This document shows positions 21,301-28,477 of a DNA stretch of 64,000 bases, one piece after another (within the stretch, counting starts at the first letter, position 1; every line of letters begins with the position of its first letter). The stretch spans positions 4,247,001 through 4,311,000 of the forward strand of contig NZ_CP067395.1 of assembly GCF_017355525.1 (NCBI RefSeq), in the 5' to 3' direction. Under the pieces are notes generated by a model. The model saw nothing but the letters and a program-made list of their open reading frames with translations, was not told where the DNA came from and made no database searches. Source of the DNA: Lysobacter enzymogenes (lineage in GTDB: Bacteria; Pseudomonadota; Gammaproteobacteria; Xanthomonadales; Xanthomonadaceae). The position numbers and the translations under genes were made by a program.

Positions 21301-24300
21301 GCGTCTACATCGTTTCGCGCTCTATGGGCGGGGGACGGGAATTCCTGATCGCCGATGGCTTCGGCGAGATGCAGGCGAGAGGAAACGGCGTCAGCATGGG
21401 GTTCTATTCGAACTCGCCGGGCTCTACCTTCGTCCCGCTCACCCCGAGCCTGCCCGCGCAGTTCTCCGTCGGCACCGTGCGCCTGCCCAACGACGGCTTC
21501 CGCCAGGACATCACCCCGCAGTTCTACTACCGCCCCTGGGGCTCCAGCGGCGCGTTCCAGCTGCTGCCGATCAGCCGCACGCCGGAAGGCGGCATGGCGA
21601 CCGTCGACGTCAGCCAGCTGCCCGCCCAGCAATACGAAGTGCTGTACGTGTCCGAGCGCAACGACGGCGCGCTCGGGCGCCGCGAACGCTACTCGATGCG
21701 GACCGGGCCCAACGCGTCGATCGCCTTGGTTGGCGACGCGCAGCAATCGGCGTATCTGGTCAACGGCATCGGCATGTTTGTCTGGGCCGGCAACGAGCTT
21801 CATGCGGTGTCGCTGCGCATGCGTCGCGGCGAACTGCCGCGTTACGCCGCGATGGAATACCGGCGCAAGGGCACGCAGGACGCCTGGACGTATCAGCCCA
21901 TTCCCCATCTGGCTCCGCCCAACAGCTTCAACTGGTGGGATGCGGGCACCCGCCCGGGCGATTACGAAGTCCGCCTCATCATGACCAACGACGCGGGCCA
22001 GGGCGAGATCCTGGTCGGCGAAATCCGCGCCGGCGCCTCGCCGAGCGTGTTCCTGCAGTATCAGTACGACCCCAGCGCGGTCACGCTCAGCAATCTGCCG
22101 CGCGGCGCCGAGTCGGTGAGCTTCACCATCACTCGGCCCAACGGCAGCGTCGCGGTCGCCGACTCCGCGGTGTCGATCGTTAACGGCGTCGCCGTGTGGG
22201 CGATCCCGGATTGGCTGCTGGCCGAAAGCGGCAGCAACTTCACCGTCTACGGCATCGAAGCCAAGTTCAGCAGCGGCAGCCGCACCGTGCCGTCGGTGGT
22301 CTACAAGGCCAACGGCACGATCCAGATCGGCCCGCAGCGCACGCCGGCCGCGACCATCGCCGTGCCCGGCAACCTGTACACGCTGAGCCTGGAGCCGCCG
22401 GCATCCGCGCCGGGCGACTACATCGCCTTGCACTACCGCCCCGAGGGCGATCCCTCGCGCAACTTCGAGCAAGTCATCGTCCGCCGCGCCGTCGACGGCA
22501 AGTTCCACTGGGACACGGTGGACTTGGACAAGTCGAAGATGTACGAGTACTACTACGACGTCTACGGCAGTCTCGCCGACGCGCAGAATCCGAACGGCCT
22601 CAGCCGCGGGCGTTCGAACGGCTATTTCTGGCCGGTCGCCGACGGCGCGGCGGCGGAAGTGCGCTGGGTCTACCGCGACAACGCATCCACGTCGACGTCG
22701 ATCCACCGCCGCCAGAGCTGGAACGCGTTCGGCGAAGTCGCCAGCGAAACCGTCAGCGTCAGCGATGGGGGCGATCCGCGCCTGCGCGATCTGGAATACA
22801 ACACGCTCGGCAAGCTGGTGAAGGTGCGCGACCCGGAAACCAGCGTCACCTACGCCAACGGCTTCAGCAAGCGCGAACGGATCGAACAGATCTACTACTA
22901 CGATCTCGCAGGCAGTCTGGTCGGCTATGTCGACGGCAACGGCAACCTGACCACCCAAGCCTGGAATTACGGTAGCGCCAAGCCCAGCGTGTCGCAGGAA
23001 TGGCATGCCGACGGCGGCAGCAAGACCTACCGCTACGACGTGTTCGGCAACCAGCGGATCATGATCGACGAGATCGGCCGCCAGACCGATTACCGCTACG
23101 ACAACGGCAACCGCCTGGTCCAACTCGACCGCCCCGTCCGTGCCGACGGTCAGCGCGCGACCGAGACCTACGCCTACGACGAGCAGGACCGCCGCCTGCG
23201 CCGCACCACCGTGCTCGGCAGCGATACCACCGACTACAGCATCGAAGGCGACGTCAGCCGCACCGTCAGCGCCGAAGGCCGCGTCACCACCTACACCGCG
23301 GTCTGGAACGCGCAGGCCGACGGCGGCAACGGCGCGTGGGAACGCACCACCGCGCAGGCCAACGGCCGCAGCATGACCGACGTGGTCAACGCCTACGGCC
23401 AGAAGCTGCAGCACCGCGACCTCGGCGGCAACATGTTCTACTACCGCTACAACCGCGCCGGTCTGCTCGCCAGCTCCACCACCGACAAGCGCACGGCCGG
23501 ACAGGAAATCGTCTACGAGTACTACAACAACGGCCTGATCAAGACCCTCAACGACCAGCGCGAAGGCATCGTCTCGCGCTACGAGTACGACCGCAACGGC
23601 AACCGCACCTTCGAAGGCCAGACCGGCAAGAACGGCGCCTGGGTGTTCCAGCAGTCGGTCGCCACTTACGACGAACTCAACCGACTGACCCACATCCAGG
23701 ACCCGCGCTACGTCATCGACTATCGCTTCGACGGCAACGGCAACCGGGTCTACATGAAGGCGGTCTATGTCGATCCGCTGACCCTGCAGCTCGACCAGAG
23801 CCGGCCGCAGGAGTACTGGTACCAGTACGACGCGATGAACCGCTTCACCGTGACGATGGGCAAGCTGCGCGGCACTGCGGCGAACAAGGACGACGCCTCG
23901 GCCTGGGTGTGGCAGGGCGACAGCGGCGATGGCGTGCTGGTGGCCTACGACCGCGCCGGCCAGCGCATCGAGGCGACCTATGCCAGCGACCGCCACGTCG
24001 AACAGTACGCCTACGATTCGATGGGCTACCTGACCGACACCAAGATCGGCGGCGTGGTGCGCGCCAGCCGCAGCAACGACCTCGCCGGCCGCGTCCTCGA
24101 CTACCGCGAATACGACGCCGACCGCGTCCTGCGCAACCACATCACCCACACCTGGGACCGCGACAGCCTGTTGGTGCAGGACTTCGACAACCTCAAGAAC
24201 ACCGGCACCCGCACCTATCGCTTCGGCGACGGCACGGTCGAGTACACCCAGACCTACGACAACAACGCCAACCCCGGCGCGACGGTCAAGACCACTTACA

Positions 24301-27140
24301 CCTACCAGTGGTTCGACAGCGCCAAGCAACAGGAAATCCGCGTCGACGGCAGCGCGCCGGGCGTCAAGGGGCCCTGGGCGCCGGGCTTCTCGCACTACAG
24401 CTACGACGACCTGGGCCGGATCCTGGTCGCGCGCGACGAAACCGGCGGGCGTTCGTTCTCGTACCAGGTCGACGGCGAAGGCCGCATCCTGCAGCGCGAC
24501 GAACTGATGGGCGGCGAATTCATCGACGGCCGCATCTACAACGCGACCCAGAACCGCTACCACAGCTACTTCCTGTTCGACGACCGCCAGGTCGGCAACC
24601 TCGGCAACGACGGCATCGACCGCATCGACTACGTCAAGGAACTGGCGCAGAACCAGGCCCCGGCCGGCGCGCGCAACGACGACCGCCACAAGCGCTTCAC
24701 CCCGGTCGGCGGCGTCGACTTCGACCAGAACTACCAGCCGATCAACAGCCTGTACCCGACCGCCGCGCCGGGCAGCTACATTGTCAAGGCCGGCGACACG
24801 CTGCAAAGCATCGCCAACGCCGTGTGGGGCGACGGCGCGATGTGGTACCTGCTGGCCGATGCGAACGGTTTGGCGCCGAACCAGCCCTTGATCGCGAACA
24901 CCGTGCTGACGGTGCCGAACAAGGTCACCAACATCCACAACAACGCGGGCACGTTCAAGCCGTACGACGCGGGTGCGGCGATGGGCAATACCAGCCCGAC
25001 GTTGCCGGAGCCGCCGCCGCCGCCGACGCCTAAGAAAGGTGGGTGCGGTGGGTTTGTGCAGATATTGGCGATCGTGGTGGCGGTGGTCGTGACGATCTAC
25101 ACCGCAGGTGCGGCTGCCGGGTTGGTTGGTTTGGAAACGACAGCTGCTACGACCTTTGGCGCCGGCCTCCAGGTACTGGGAGGGGTAGCTACCGCTGCGA
25201 CGACTGGTCTAGCCGCTACCGCGGGTGTTGCCGTCGCTGGCTTCGCTGCGGGAGCAATTGGTGGAGCTGTCGGCAGCATCGCCAGTCAGGGCGTCCTCAT
25301 CGCCGGTGGCGCGCAGAACGGATTCGACTGGAAGGGCGTTGCGACCAGCGCTTTGGGCTCTGGCATATCTGCCGGATTGGCTGGATCGGCGGGCTTAGGG
25401 AGTGTGCTGGACAAGGTCGGGAAAGCGGCGGGAGGCTTCGGCCGCGCGGTTGCCGCCGGTGCGGTCAACAGCGCAGTGACGACTGGGCTGGCCTCGGTAA
25501 TGGATTTGGGTAGCTTCAGCTGGAAGAACGTCGCGATCTCGGCGGTGAGCTCCGGTGTGGGATACGCGGCGGGGCAGGGAGTCGGTCGCCTGCAGTACGA
25601 CGGCGCGGCCGGTTGGGGCGACGCGCTGAGCAGCGGCAGGGCTCAACAGGAGCTGGGCAAGAAATTTACCCGCGACGTGCTCAGCGGCTTTGCCGCGGGA
25701 GCCGTCAGCGCGGCTGCGCGCGGCAACCTTTCCGGCGAAGTACTGATGCAGGTCGGCCTGGATGTGGTCGCCTCGACCATAGGCAACAGCATCGTGGAGC
25801 AGGCGGCGGCGCGGCAGCAGGCGTTCGCCGATTCGATGGGTCGCAGCGAACAGCGCATGCAGGATATCGCTCGCGATATCGGCGACAGAAACATGGCCGC
25901 TGCCGCGGACGACGCGGCATTTCGAATCCAAGCGGGCGCGGACCGGATTCTGCAGGACGGGGTGGGGCAGCGGCTCGCTCGAGGAGATATCGGCATCGAC
26001 CGGGATTTCGATCGGAATTGGGCGATGGCTCAAGCCAAGGCCCAAGCTTTGGCCGGCGTGGACTCCCGGGGCGTGGGGAATACCCCGGGGGCGCCCGTCT
26101 ATCCGCAGCAATGGTGGGGTACGCCTTCGATCACGGGCTATTTCGCAGGCGATTTAGCGCGTACGCACGGGATCACAACGGCGGAACTCCTGAGCGGAGG
26201 TGCCGTTGTTCGCCAGATGGTGGACAAAGAAATGGAAAATATCGCGATAACGGGAAAGCGTTCGGTCGGAGTGTCCGCCACGCCCCCGGAATACCTGGTC
26301 GGCAGGCAGTTGTATGACGACTACGAGCGTCAGGCCAACGATCCCTGGGGGATCCGCCTGGCTCGCAACTTGCCCGGCGATGCCACCAATCTTGTCCTTA
26401 ATGAACTGATCGGAATGGGGGCGGCTGCGGCCTACAGTCGTGTGGCCTCTTTGCTACTCCGGTCCGAAAAAGCGATCACTCAGGCAGATCTTCAGGCTGC
26501 GTTCGCGAGCACCAGACCCTATGAAATCCCGGGAGCGCAAGTACCCGCGTCCGGTACCGCATTCGTCCGCATCTCGAACCTGTCCGACGATCTCGTTCTC
26601 GACGTCGGCGCCGGGCGGGCCATCGGCGAGCCTGTCTACCGGACATCGTATGCCTACAGCATGGTTCGGGAGCTGGATGCGTACGGCAATGAGATCATGT
26701 ACAGAGCCATGAGTCTGGCCGAGTTCAGGCTGTTGAAACTGACGGGTAAAGTGCCGCCGGGCTCCGGGGGTAAAGAAACCATGTTGTCGCCGTTGCAGGA
26801 CTACTCGACCAAGTATCGAGGGGTTCTCGTCCGGGTTGCCGTAAAGCCAGGCACTATGGCGGAACTCGCGGACATGGGCGCCGTGGCGAACACGGCCAGC
26901 ATGGTTCAGTTCCCGGGTAGGCCTTTTGTCGGCAACGTCGAAAATTGGACGCAGAACTACGCGCTTATCAAAATGGAAAAGGGCCAGATCAATACCGGTC
27001 TTGGCCAGGGACGGGCTTTGCAGGTCTTCAACGACAATGTGGTCGATGTTCGCCCTGTAAGCGTTACCTATGGCGACGGATCGGTGCATAAGTACAACCC
27101 GGCCGTAAACTACAAAGACTCCGATTTCGGTAAAAAATGA
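12387..27140 (+). CDS. giant YD-repeat (Rhs-like) polymorphic toxin with LysM domain
   Basis: A 4917-residue protein. The N-terminus (VAIVTGNGLGL...VNAATGNLILRDRDQWL) is a head shared by large YD-repeat proteins. YD repeats of the form YDAAGR(L/V) run from about residue 160 to 2820 and 3450 to 4110, interrupted at about 890-1030 and by about 600 non-repeat, beta-rich residues (2830-3440). A LysM domain spans 4129-4179, then a proline hinge, a long Gly/Ala hydrophobic segment (4218-4410) and a variable C-terminus. YD repeats form a hollow shell that holds the toxin tip. The usual Rhs core DPxGL is absent. No signal peptide, PAAR or VgrG part is visible, so the secretion route is unknown. The last 300 residues are less GC-rich than the rest and overlap a candidate immunity gene by ATGA. 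Confidence 0.88.
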   Translation: MVAIVTGNGLGLQASSALGLGGRGQIGGAGVGKTGEQAFVNAATGNLILRDRDQWLMGRGVDAELYRAYNSQAQLVGETWRAGVSKQVGGLTGTVNAAGSSVYRTDWDGSRIAYAWDAARSLYVASEGAGTRDTLAWDGGNQRWTWTQGGSQLIERYDAANSGRLIESVDRDGNAVSYVYNGAGALSQVVTANGETTYLDYDSNGRLSQLRTVTQTANGTQTSTAVRYGYDSAGRLGTVTLDLSPDDNSVADGKVFTTTYGYDGSSGRIASITQSDGAKVAFGYQLIDGQYRVVSIAQTSDAGVLRTTTLSYDTANRRTTIVDPLGQDTILSYDAQGRLLQTSSPMVNGAHQTQTFTYDAAGQVATIRDGLGNEVKYTYDAAGNLIKQEDAVGTVVERTFGSDNQLLSETVSGPNTATATTRYVYDAEQHLRFKVSAEGRVSELRYNAAGQLIATLGYSEGNYAGSTFTEAALTAWAGATARIGERTDSEYDFRGNLSQVTRYATLAADGSGVLDDQVIRTRFVYDAQGRLLQRYVGPIAAPEVEQFVYDGLGRTIRVTGFNDAVTVTQYDDAQRRTVTTLANGLVRTSTYNHAGELIALAESNSGGTVLSQVRYHYDADGRLRMSEDALGAKTHVLYDEAGRRVGEIDAAGALTEYVYDANNQVVRSVRYANTVNATALAALLDANGKPKQTATVNGQTVALTLANAGVRPAADTANDRLEWRFYDAAGRLAKSVNGGGVVTDYVYDAASRVVASVVRTATVDPAALRADPNLANATVQADAQDRKTRYFYSADGQLRGTLSADLRLQEHVYDATGRRIQTIAYERTAAAEYADAGSFEQLRSYSDRADARTRYRYDARGLLTAQIDGENNVTRYAYDAYGNIAERIRGERLAPPQGGTYRLHGSFQAQTYASAPGQRATVKVWVDGALAATIEVGDDAYRAYAFSIELARASQHEVRLEATLPDGSALAIGSAEFAGIAFDAGGDSRWTGAAGSQTFPRGDVYLDQSQWTQWLAAAPDVDPQWQPPTDALATTLPGVRERTTYEYDADGHLLRQTEYSGSGDAVSGYDYDTMGQLVGESRGDRQARYRYDLQGRLLAQLSGEGVKALQALGANPGAAQVEAIWNAWGVRYAYDAAGRRISATDALGRSTLSYYDAAGRVTHLVNAMGEVSERRYNAWGDLTETVVYAKRLTAASLGQMRGGALGSAERTAFALLDDAQASRTRLSYTTAGAVREAIDAMGGLTRNTYGAWGQLSGTRSWTSYLDRSDATALDTGYDYDAMGRVSVVRSYQSPQSWFGRFTSYDRYGLIATEHGLGVAEYTQRRDRAGRVAATGDVVGNWTHFVSDAFGNVLARTDRTGARTEYSYTAFNREVRTRSAEGVETVARYNEHGQAVELTDGRGNKTVYVYDLDGRLKSVTTPDGVVRSSYDKAGQLIETVDARGVKTVFEYDAVGRMLTRTLDPDGLAIKTRYDYDAKGQLIRTTDPNGTAIEVKYDLNGRQASVVVDAGAGRLNLTTGYEYDAAGRTVRVTEGMGTAAARVTQNSYDKLGRLETSTVDPDGLAIRTEFAYDEDGRLVARRDALEHLTRYVYDSLGRLRYSIDAAGAVEARNYDQEGRLIRVRAYATAIDTTWMAWMLSFEKAENALPAQTADDRVTRYAYDRDGRVRYVIDPSNAVRESVYDNGGNIVRSIAYATPVGGLGDAPNAADVAAALAAQSAGAHAADRTGRAMYDAAGRAVFQVDAAGYVVRNRYDAAGNLLASAKYAATYPANGAIDRASLDAWADAQPREQTAEDRWVYDAAGRVTWQVDAGDRVTRNTYDAAGRLRTAVRFMRTAAYPAAAPAAYTEAGMAAWFAQYVQSDSREIHPTTMWFYDAAGRVRFVYDAIKRVSETRYDAVGNVVHTRVADAQYQRPIVPTDTVDSIGAIVALGWSVGTRLGYDGAGRMLESTDDNGAVRRYQRDGLGQVVAEFAAWGSPAQTETRRKYDPAGRLVEETRAAGTTVANTSRRVYDAFGQLIAAIDPRGVELAESDSPWALAERKRRGATDTGGAALLVSTLSAEQKAALLAAYTTRTRYDVNGRATQTIDALGGVVARSYDAFGDAVKVVDALGNAGYFYFDALGRVSHQVDPMGYLTRTEYDALGNTAAVYRYLQPVAGAVDGAAPPAPPAGAVAVTRMRYDLAGQLIGTTDAENGVESFEYDAAGRRTKYRNKLGGEVAYAYDRAGQLIEETYLSVSVALADGGRGPLTNRYVYDMFGRQTTAYEAFGSREIRGRTTAYDALGRPVYALSEVALEGESTTDLEEGFNHDARGNLIEKTDGRGGITRYYYDANDRLIGQVDPNGRLTLNEYDAVGNLLRTRSFVQAVALPAGDALPAIPLDGAGRPAAARETQYRYDAAGRRIEATTVGVLFAVADAPLPGGSYYTLQEGSFSESWVYDLGGRLVSRKDGNSGVARSYYDALGRKTLELDAEGYRTDWTYDAEGNVLEEQRYAKLHPNPLPTSGDLTAYFAAWPEDDQNDRVTVYSYDKMGRRLSETRKNVDARSVGSNGQLAEIRDADATTGYAYDAAGNLLRRTDALGNVFGWEYDKLGRNIAKTLPGFVDHAGRSITARTEYDYNGLHQIIREVRVGTAGEPSQTDTYVYAQGGRLMSQTNAMGYTTSYSYNAGGDMLGMSYQRTDSAGVKRSETVQASYDVSGRETARVTVASDGSRSVERRTAYNLFGEVTGRGIGPGAVLQEFAEYDLAGRMIRGNLEGGVVRVFYYDANGNAALRMESQTVDLRAQSYAQLPGVAGVFATITQYDKRNQVVDVIQPTMTADPDRWSFDPKPASPTRIGQIGVNVGGPVGYPPATPLYNSANGSLYIGNGAGMGPMNNAAGLYSSIHNGTIDTLSVGIDLPDYTAQFGPAYQIRIEVGSYENYWRGPDPQFGEATGNSSGSFVGTQADRYATINLRSMFPDGRFGMWDDVWGNVQLSISVYIVSRSMGGGREFLIADGFGEMQARGNGVSMGFYSNSPGSTFVPLTPSLPAQFSVGTVRLPNDGFRQDITPQFYYRPWGSSGAFQLLPISRTPEGGMATVDVSQLPAQQYEVLYVSERNDGALGRRERYSMRTGPNASIALVGDAQQSAYLVNGIGMFVWAGNELHAVSLRMRRGELPRYAAMEYRRKGTQDAWTYQPIPHLAPPNSFNWWDAGTRPGDYEVRLIMTNDAGQGEILVGEIRAGASPSVFLQYQYDPSAVTLSNLPRGAESVSFTITRPNGSVAVADSAVSIVNGVAVWAIPDWLLAESGSNFTVYGIEAKFSSGSRTVPSVVYKANGTIQIGPQRTPAATIAVPGNLYTLSLEPPASAPGDYIALHYRPEGDPSRNFEQVIVRRAVDGKFHWDTVDLDKSKMYEYYYDVYGSLADAQNPNGLSRGRSNGYFWPVADGAAAEVRWVYRDNASTSTSIHRRQSWNAFGEVASETVSVSDGGDPRLRDLEYNTLGKLVKVRDPETSVTYANGFSKRERIEQIYYYDLAGSLVGYVDGNGNLTTQAWNYGSAKPSVSQEWHADGGSKTYRYDVFGNQRIMIDEIGRQTDYRYDNGNRLVQLDRPVRADGQRATETYAYDEQDRRLRRTTVLGSDTTDYSIEGDVSRTVSAEGRVTTYTAVWNAQADGGNGAWERTTAQANGRSMTDVVNAYGQKLQHRDLGGNMFYYRYNRAGLLASSTTDKRTAGQEIVYEYYNNGLIKTLNDQREGIVSRYEYDRNGNRTFEGQTGKNGAWVFQQSVATYDELNRLTHIQDPRYVIDYRFDGNGNRVYMKAVYVDPLTLQLDQSRPQEYWYQYDAMNRFTVTMGKLRGTAANKDDASAWVWQGDSGDGVLVAYDRAGQRIEATYASDRHVEQYAYDSMGYLTDTKIGGVVRASRSNDLAGRVLDYREYDADRVLRNHITHTWDRDSLLVQDFDNLKNTGTRTYRFGDGTVEYTQTYDNNANPGATVKTTYTYQWFDSAKQQEIRVDGSAPGVKGPWAPGFSHYSYDDLGRILVARDETGGRSFSYQVDGEGRILQRDELMGGEFIDGRIYNATQNRYHSYFLFDDRQVGNLGNDGIDRIDYVKELAQNQAPAGARNDDRHKRFTPVGGVDFDQNYQPINSLYPTAAPGSYIVKAGDTLQSIANAVWGDGAMWYLLADANGLAPNQPLIANTVLTVPNKVTNIHNNAGTFKPYDAGAAMGNTSPTLPEPPPPPTPKKGGCGGFVQILAIVVAVVVTIYTAGAAAGLVGLETTAATTFGAGLQVLGGVATAATTGLAATAGVAVAGFAAGAIGGAVGSIASQGVLIAGGAQNGFDWKGVATSALGSGISAGLAGSAGLGSVLDKVGKAAGGFGRAVAAGAVNSAVTTGLASVMDLGSFSWKNVAISAVSSGVGYAAGQGVGRLQYDGAAGWGDALSSGRAQQELGKKFTRDVLSGFAAGAVSAAARGNLSGEVLMQVGLDVVASTIGNSIVEQAAARQQAFADSMGRSEQRMQDIARDIGDRNMAAAADDAAFRIQAGADRILQDGVGQRLARGDIGIDRDFDRNWAMAQAKAQALAGVDSRGVGNTPGAPVYPQQWWGTPSITGYFAGDLARTHGITTAELLSGGAVVRQMVDKEMENIAITGKRSVGVSATPPEYLVGRQLYDDYERQANDPWGIRLARNLPGDATNLVLNELIGMGAAAAYSRVASLLLRSEKAITQADLQAAFASTRPYEIPGAQVPASGTAFVRISNLSDDLVLDVGAGRAIGEPVYRTSYAYSMVRELDAYGNEIMYRAMSLAEFRLLKLTGKVPPGSGGKETMLSPLQDYSTKYRGVLVRVAVKPGTMAELADMGAVANTASMVQFPGRPFVGNVENWTQNYALIKMEKGQINTGLGQGRALQVFNDNVVDVRPVSVTYGDGSVHKYNPAVNYKDSDFGKK
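26680..27137 (+). other. C-terminal toxin-tip region of the YD-repeat protein
   Basis: Residues about 4765-4917. A motif NEIMYRAMSLAEF (Arg4773 region) is followed by LSPLQDYSTKYRGVLVRVAVKPG. The pattern Tyr-Arg, then a Ser-rich strand, then a Tyr-led helix and a beta strand ending in Pro-Gly is reminiscent of ADP-ribosyltransferase-fold toxins, but the expected catalytic Glu cannot be placed with confidence. Base composition is visibly lower in GC than the YD-repeat body, a sign of separate origin. Function is a hypothesis. Confidence 0.35.
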
Positions 27141-27577
27141 CAATGAAAGACATTTACAATCTTGCGACGGCCCTCGATGGCTCTCCGGATCTGGTGCGGG
27201 ATACTCAGGCTCTGACGCTCGATCAATCCAAGCCGGGAATGGGCTTGAAGGGGACTTGGGGCTTGTTTGGTTCGCCGCAATGGTGGAAGAGCGTGAGGAC
27301 CGGCGCGATCCCTCGGAAGTCCGTTTCTGGCGTCGTCACGGCCGTCTTCGAGGCTGGACAGGATAGGAGCGGAAGCCCCAACAGTTTTACGTTGTTGACC
27401 GAGAGGGGAGAAGAGGTTTCGGAAAGCATGTACTCGGACACGCCAGATGCCATGAGGGAGTTTCAGGTCGGTAAGAGCGTGGAAATCGAGTACTTGTTCG
27501 ATGAACTGAAAGAACGCGCTCCGGATGGGGCGCCGACTTATCTGGACATCGTCCTTCGGGTGTCTATCGAAGATTGA
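27137..27577 (+). CDS. candidate immunity protein for the YD-repeat toxin
   Basis: A 146-residue soluble, acidic protein, not recognised. Its ATG overlaps the toxin's stop (ATGA at 27137-27140); a second ATG at 27143 is possible. Position, coupled translation, small size and the same lowered GC as the toxin tip are the features of a cognate immunity gene in polymorphic toxin systems. The sequence shows mixed alpha/beta character (KSVSGVVTAVFEAG, KSVEIEYLFDELKE) and no membrane segment, so it would act in the cytoplasm. It might instead be an unrelated small gene. Confidence 0.65.
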   Translation: MTMKDIYNLATALDGSPDLVRDTQALTLDQSKPGMGLKGTWGLFGSPQWWKSVRTGAIPRKSVSGVVTAVFEAGQDRSGSPNSFTLLTERGEEVSESMYSDTPDAMREFQVGKSVEIEYLFDELKERAPDGAPTYLDIVLRVSIED

Positions 27578-27588
27578 TAAGGGATCGG

Positions 27589-27686
27589 AACGGATTCGTT
27601 GATCGATTTCGGCCTGGATCAGGCCGGTAACTGCACCAGTCTCTACGTCGCCAACGGTTCGTCCTTCGCGATCAGGCTGCCCTGAC
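27589..27686 (+). pseudogene. truncated 3' end of a paralogue of the small exported Cys protein
   Basis: Starting 12 bases after the immunity stop, frame +1 at 27600-27686 reads LIDFGLDQAGNCTSLYVANG then SSFAIRLP and stop. This matches the end of the intact gene at 28032-28439 (YIDFTRDSSGNCTGLYVANG, SPTAVKQP, stop). No start codon or upstream part remains, so it is a gene fragment. Confidence 0.85.
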
Positions 27687-27714
27687 CGGCGCACCGGTGT
27701 CGGTCGACCGCCGC

Positions 27715-27771
27715 GCCGCTGGCGTGGTCGAGGATCGAGCCGGTCATCGACGGAGCCCGGTCCGAGTGCCG
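27715..27771 (-). pseudogene. truncated C-terminal end of an SDR paralogue
   Basis: On the minus strand this reads SDRAPSMTGSILDHASGAAV, matching the C-terminus of the intact SDR at 28477-29274 (SDRAASMTGAILNLTSGVLL). Together with the preceding fragment it preserves the same gene order and orientation as the intact locus about 760-780 bases downstream, so both fragments come from one duplicated segment. The expected stop is lost. Confidence 0.8.
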
Positions 27772-28031
27772 GGCAAGGACCGCGGTTGGCTCGGGCGGAT
27801 GGACCGCGGGCATCGCAGGCCTGCGGCGGTTCGGGCTGGGGCCGGATGGCGCGCCGACTCGGCGAATGCAACGCGAACGCCTGCGATGACAGCCACGGGC
27901 GCGATGCGACGCGCAACGCAGTCCGCGCAATCCGTGCCCGCTGCGGCGCCAGCGTGATTGTGGCCGCCGCCGCCGCGTGCTCCAGTCGCGGCGCGCCCGC
28001 CATTCCGGCGGGCTTTCAAGGAGGAAATACC
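27772..28031. other. intergenic sequence upstream of the small exported protein
   Basis: No convincing gene. It holds the sequence between the decayed duplicate and the intact gene. Near its end is a strong ribosome binding site (AAGGAGGAAATACC) for ATG 28032. Confidence 0.5.
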
Positions 28032-28439
28032 ATGAAGCATTCGATCTCGGCGGCGCTGGCCGCGTTAACGGTCTCGACGGCGTTGTGCGGCACGGCCTTC
28101 GCTGGCGACAAAGGCAACGTCCCGGTGACCTTGGAAACCAACTCGTCGAATCAGGTGATCCGCGCCTACGGCATGATCGGCTCGGCGCGCAACAGCGTCG
28201 ACACCAAACAGATCATCAGCTGCTTTATCAGCGCGACGGGCAGCTCGCTGCACGCCGGTTGCGAGGCGCAGAACGCGGCGGGCAACAATACGATGTGCCT
28301 GAGTTCGAGTCCGAACATCGTCGCTGCGGTGCAATCGGTCGGTCCCGATTCCTACATCGACTTCACCCGCGACAGTTCCGGCAATTGCACCGGTTTGTAT
28401 GTCGCCAACGGTTCGCCCACCGCGGTCAAGCAACCCTGA
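28032..28439 (+). CDS. small exported four-cysteine protein, unknown
   Basis: A 135-residue protein with a clear signal peptide (MKHSISAALAALTVSTALCG, cleavage after AFA at about 24) and four cysteines in the mature part (64, 77, 89, 119), enough for two disulfides. Otherwise Ser/Asn-rich with alternating strands, suggesting a small periplasmic or secreted beta protein. A strong Shine-Dalgarno AAGGAGG precedes the ATG. The end of a second copy persists at 27589-27686. It converges on the SDR gene across a hairpin terminator. I do not recognise a family. Confidence 0.8.
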   Translation: MKHSISAALAALTVSTALCGTAFAGDKGNVPVTLETNSSNQVIRAYGMIGSARNSVDTKQIISCFISATGSSLHAGCEAQNAAGNNTMCLSSSPNIVAAVQSVGPDSYIDFTRDSSGNCTGLYVANGSPTAVKQP

Positions 28440-28448
28440 TCCGCACAT

Positions 28449-28477
28449 CGGTGCGGCCGTCGCGGCCGCACCGTTTT
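28449..28477 (+). terminator. terminator between convergent genes
   Basis: A perfect 10-bp stem CGGTGCGGCC/GGCCGCACCG with a five-base loop, followed by TTTT, just after the small exported protein and ending at the SDR stop. Confidence 0.82.

Noticed and set aside
19875..24938. 1687-codon open frame on the minus strand
   Set aside because: Same shadow effect inside the YD-repeat gene.
12387..27140. Type VI secretion Rhs effector
   Set aside because: No PAAR or VgrG part, no Rhs core DPxGL and no chaperone gene nearby; secretion left open.
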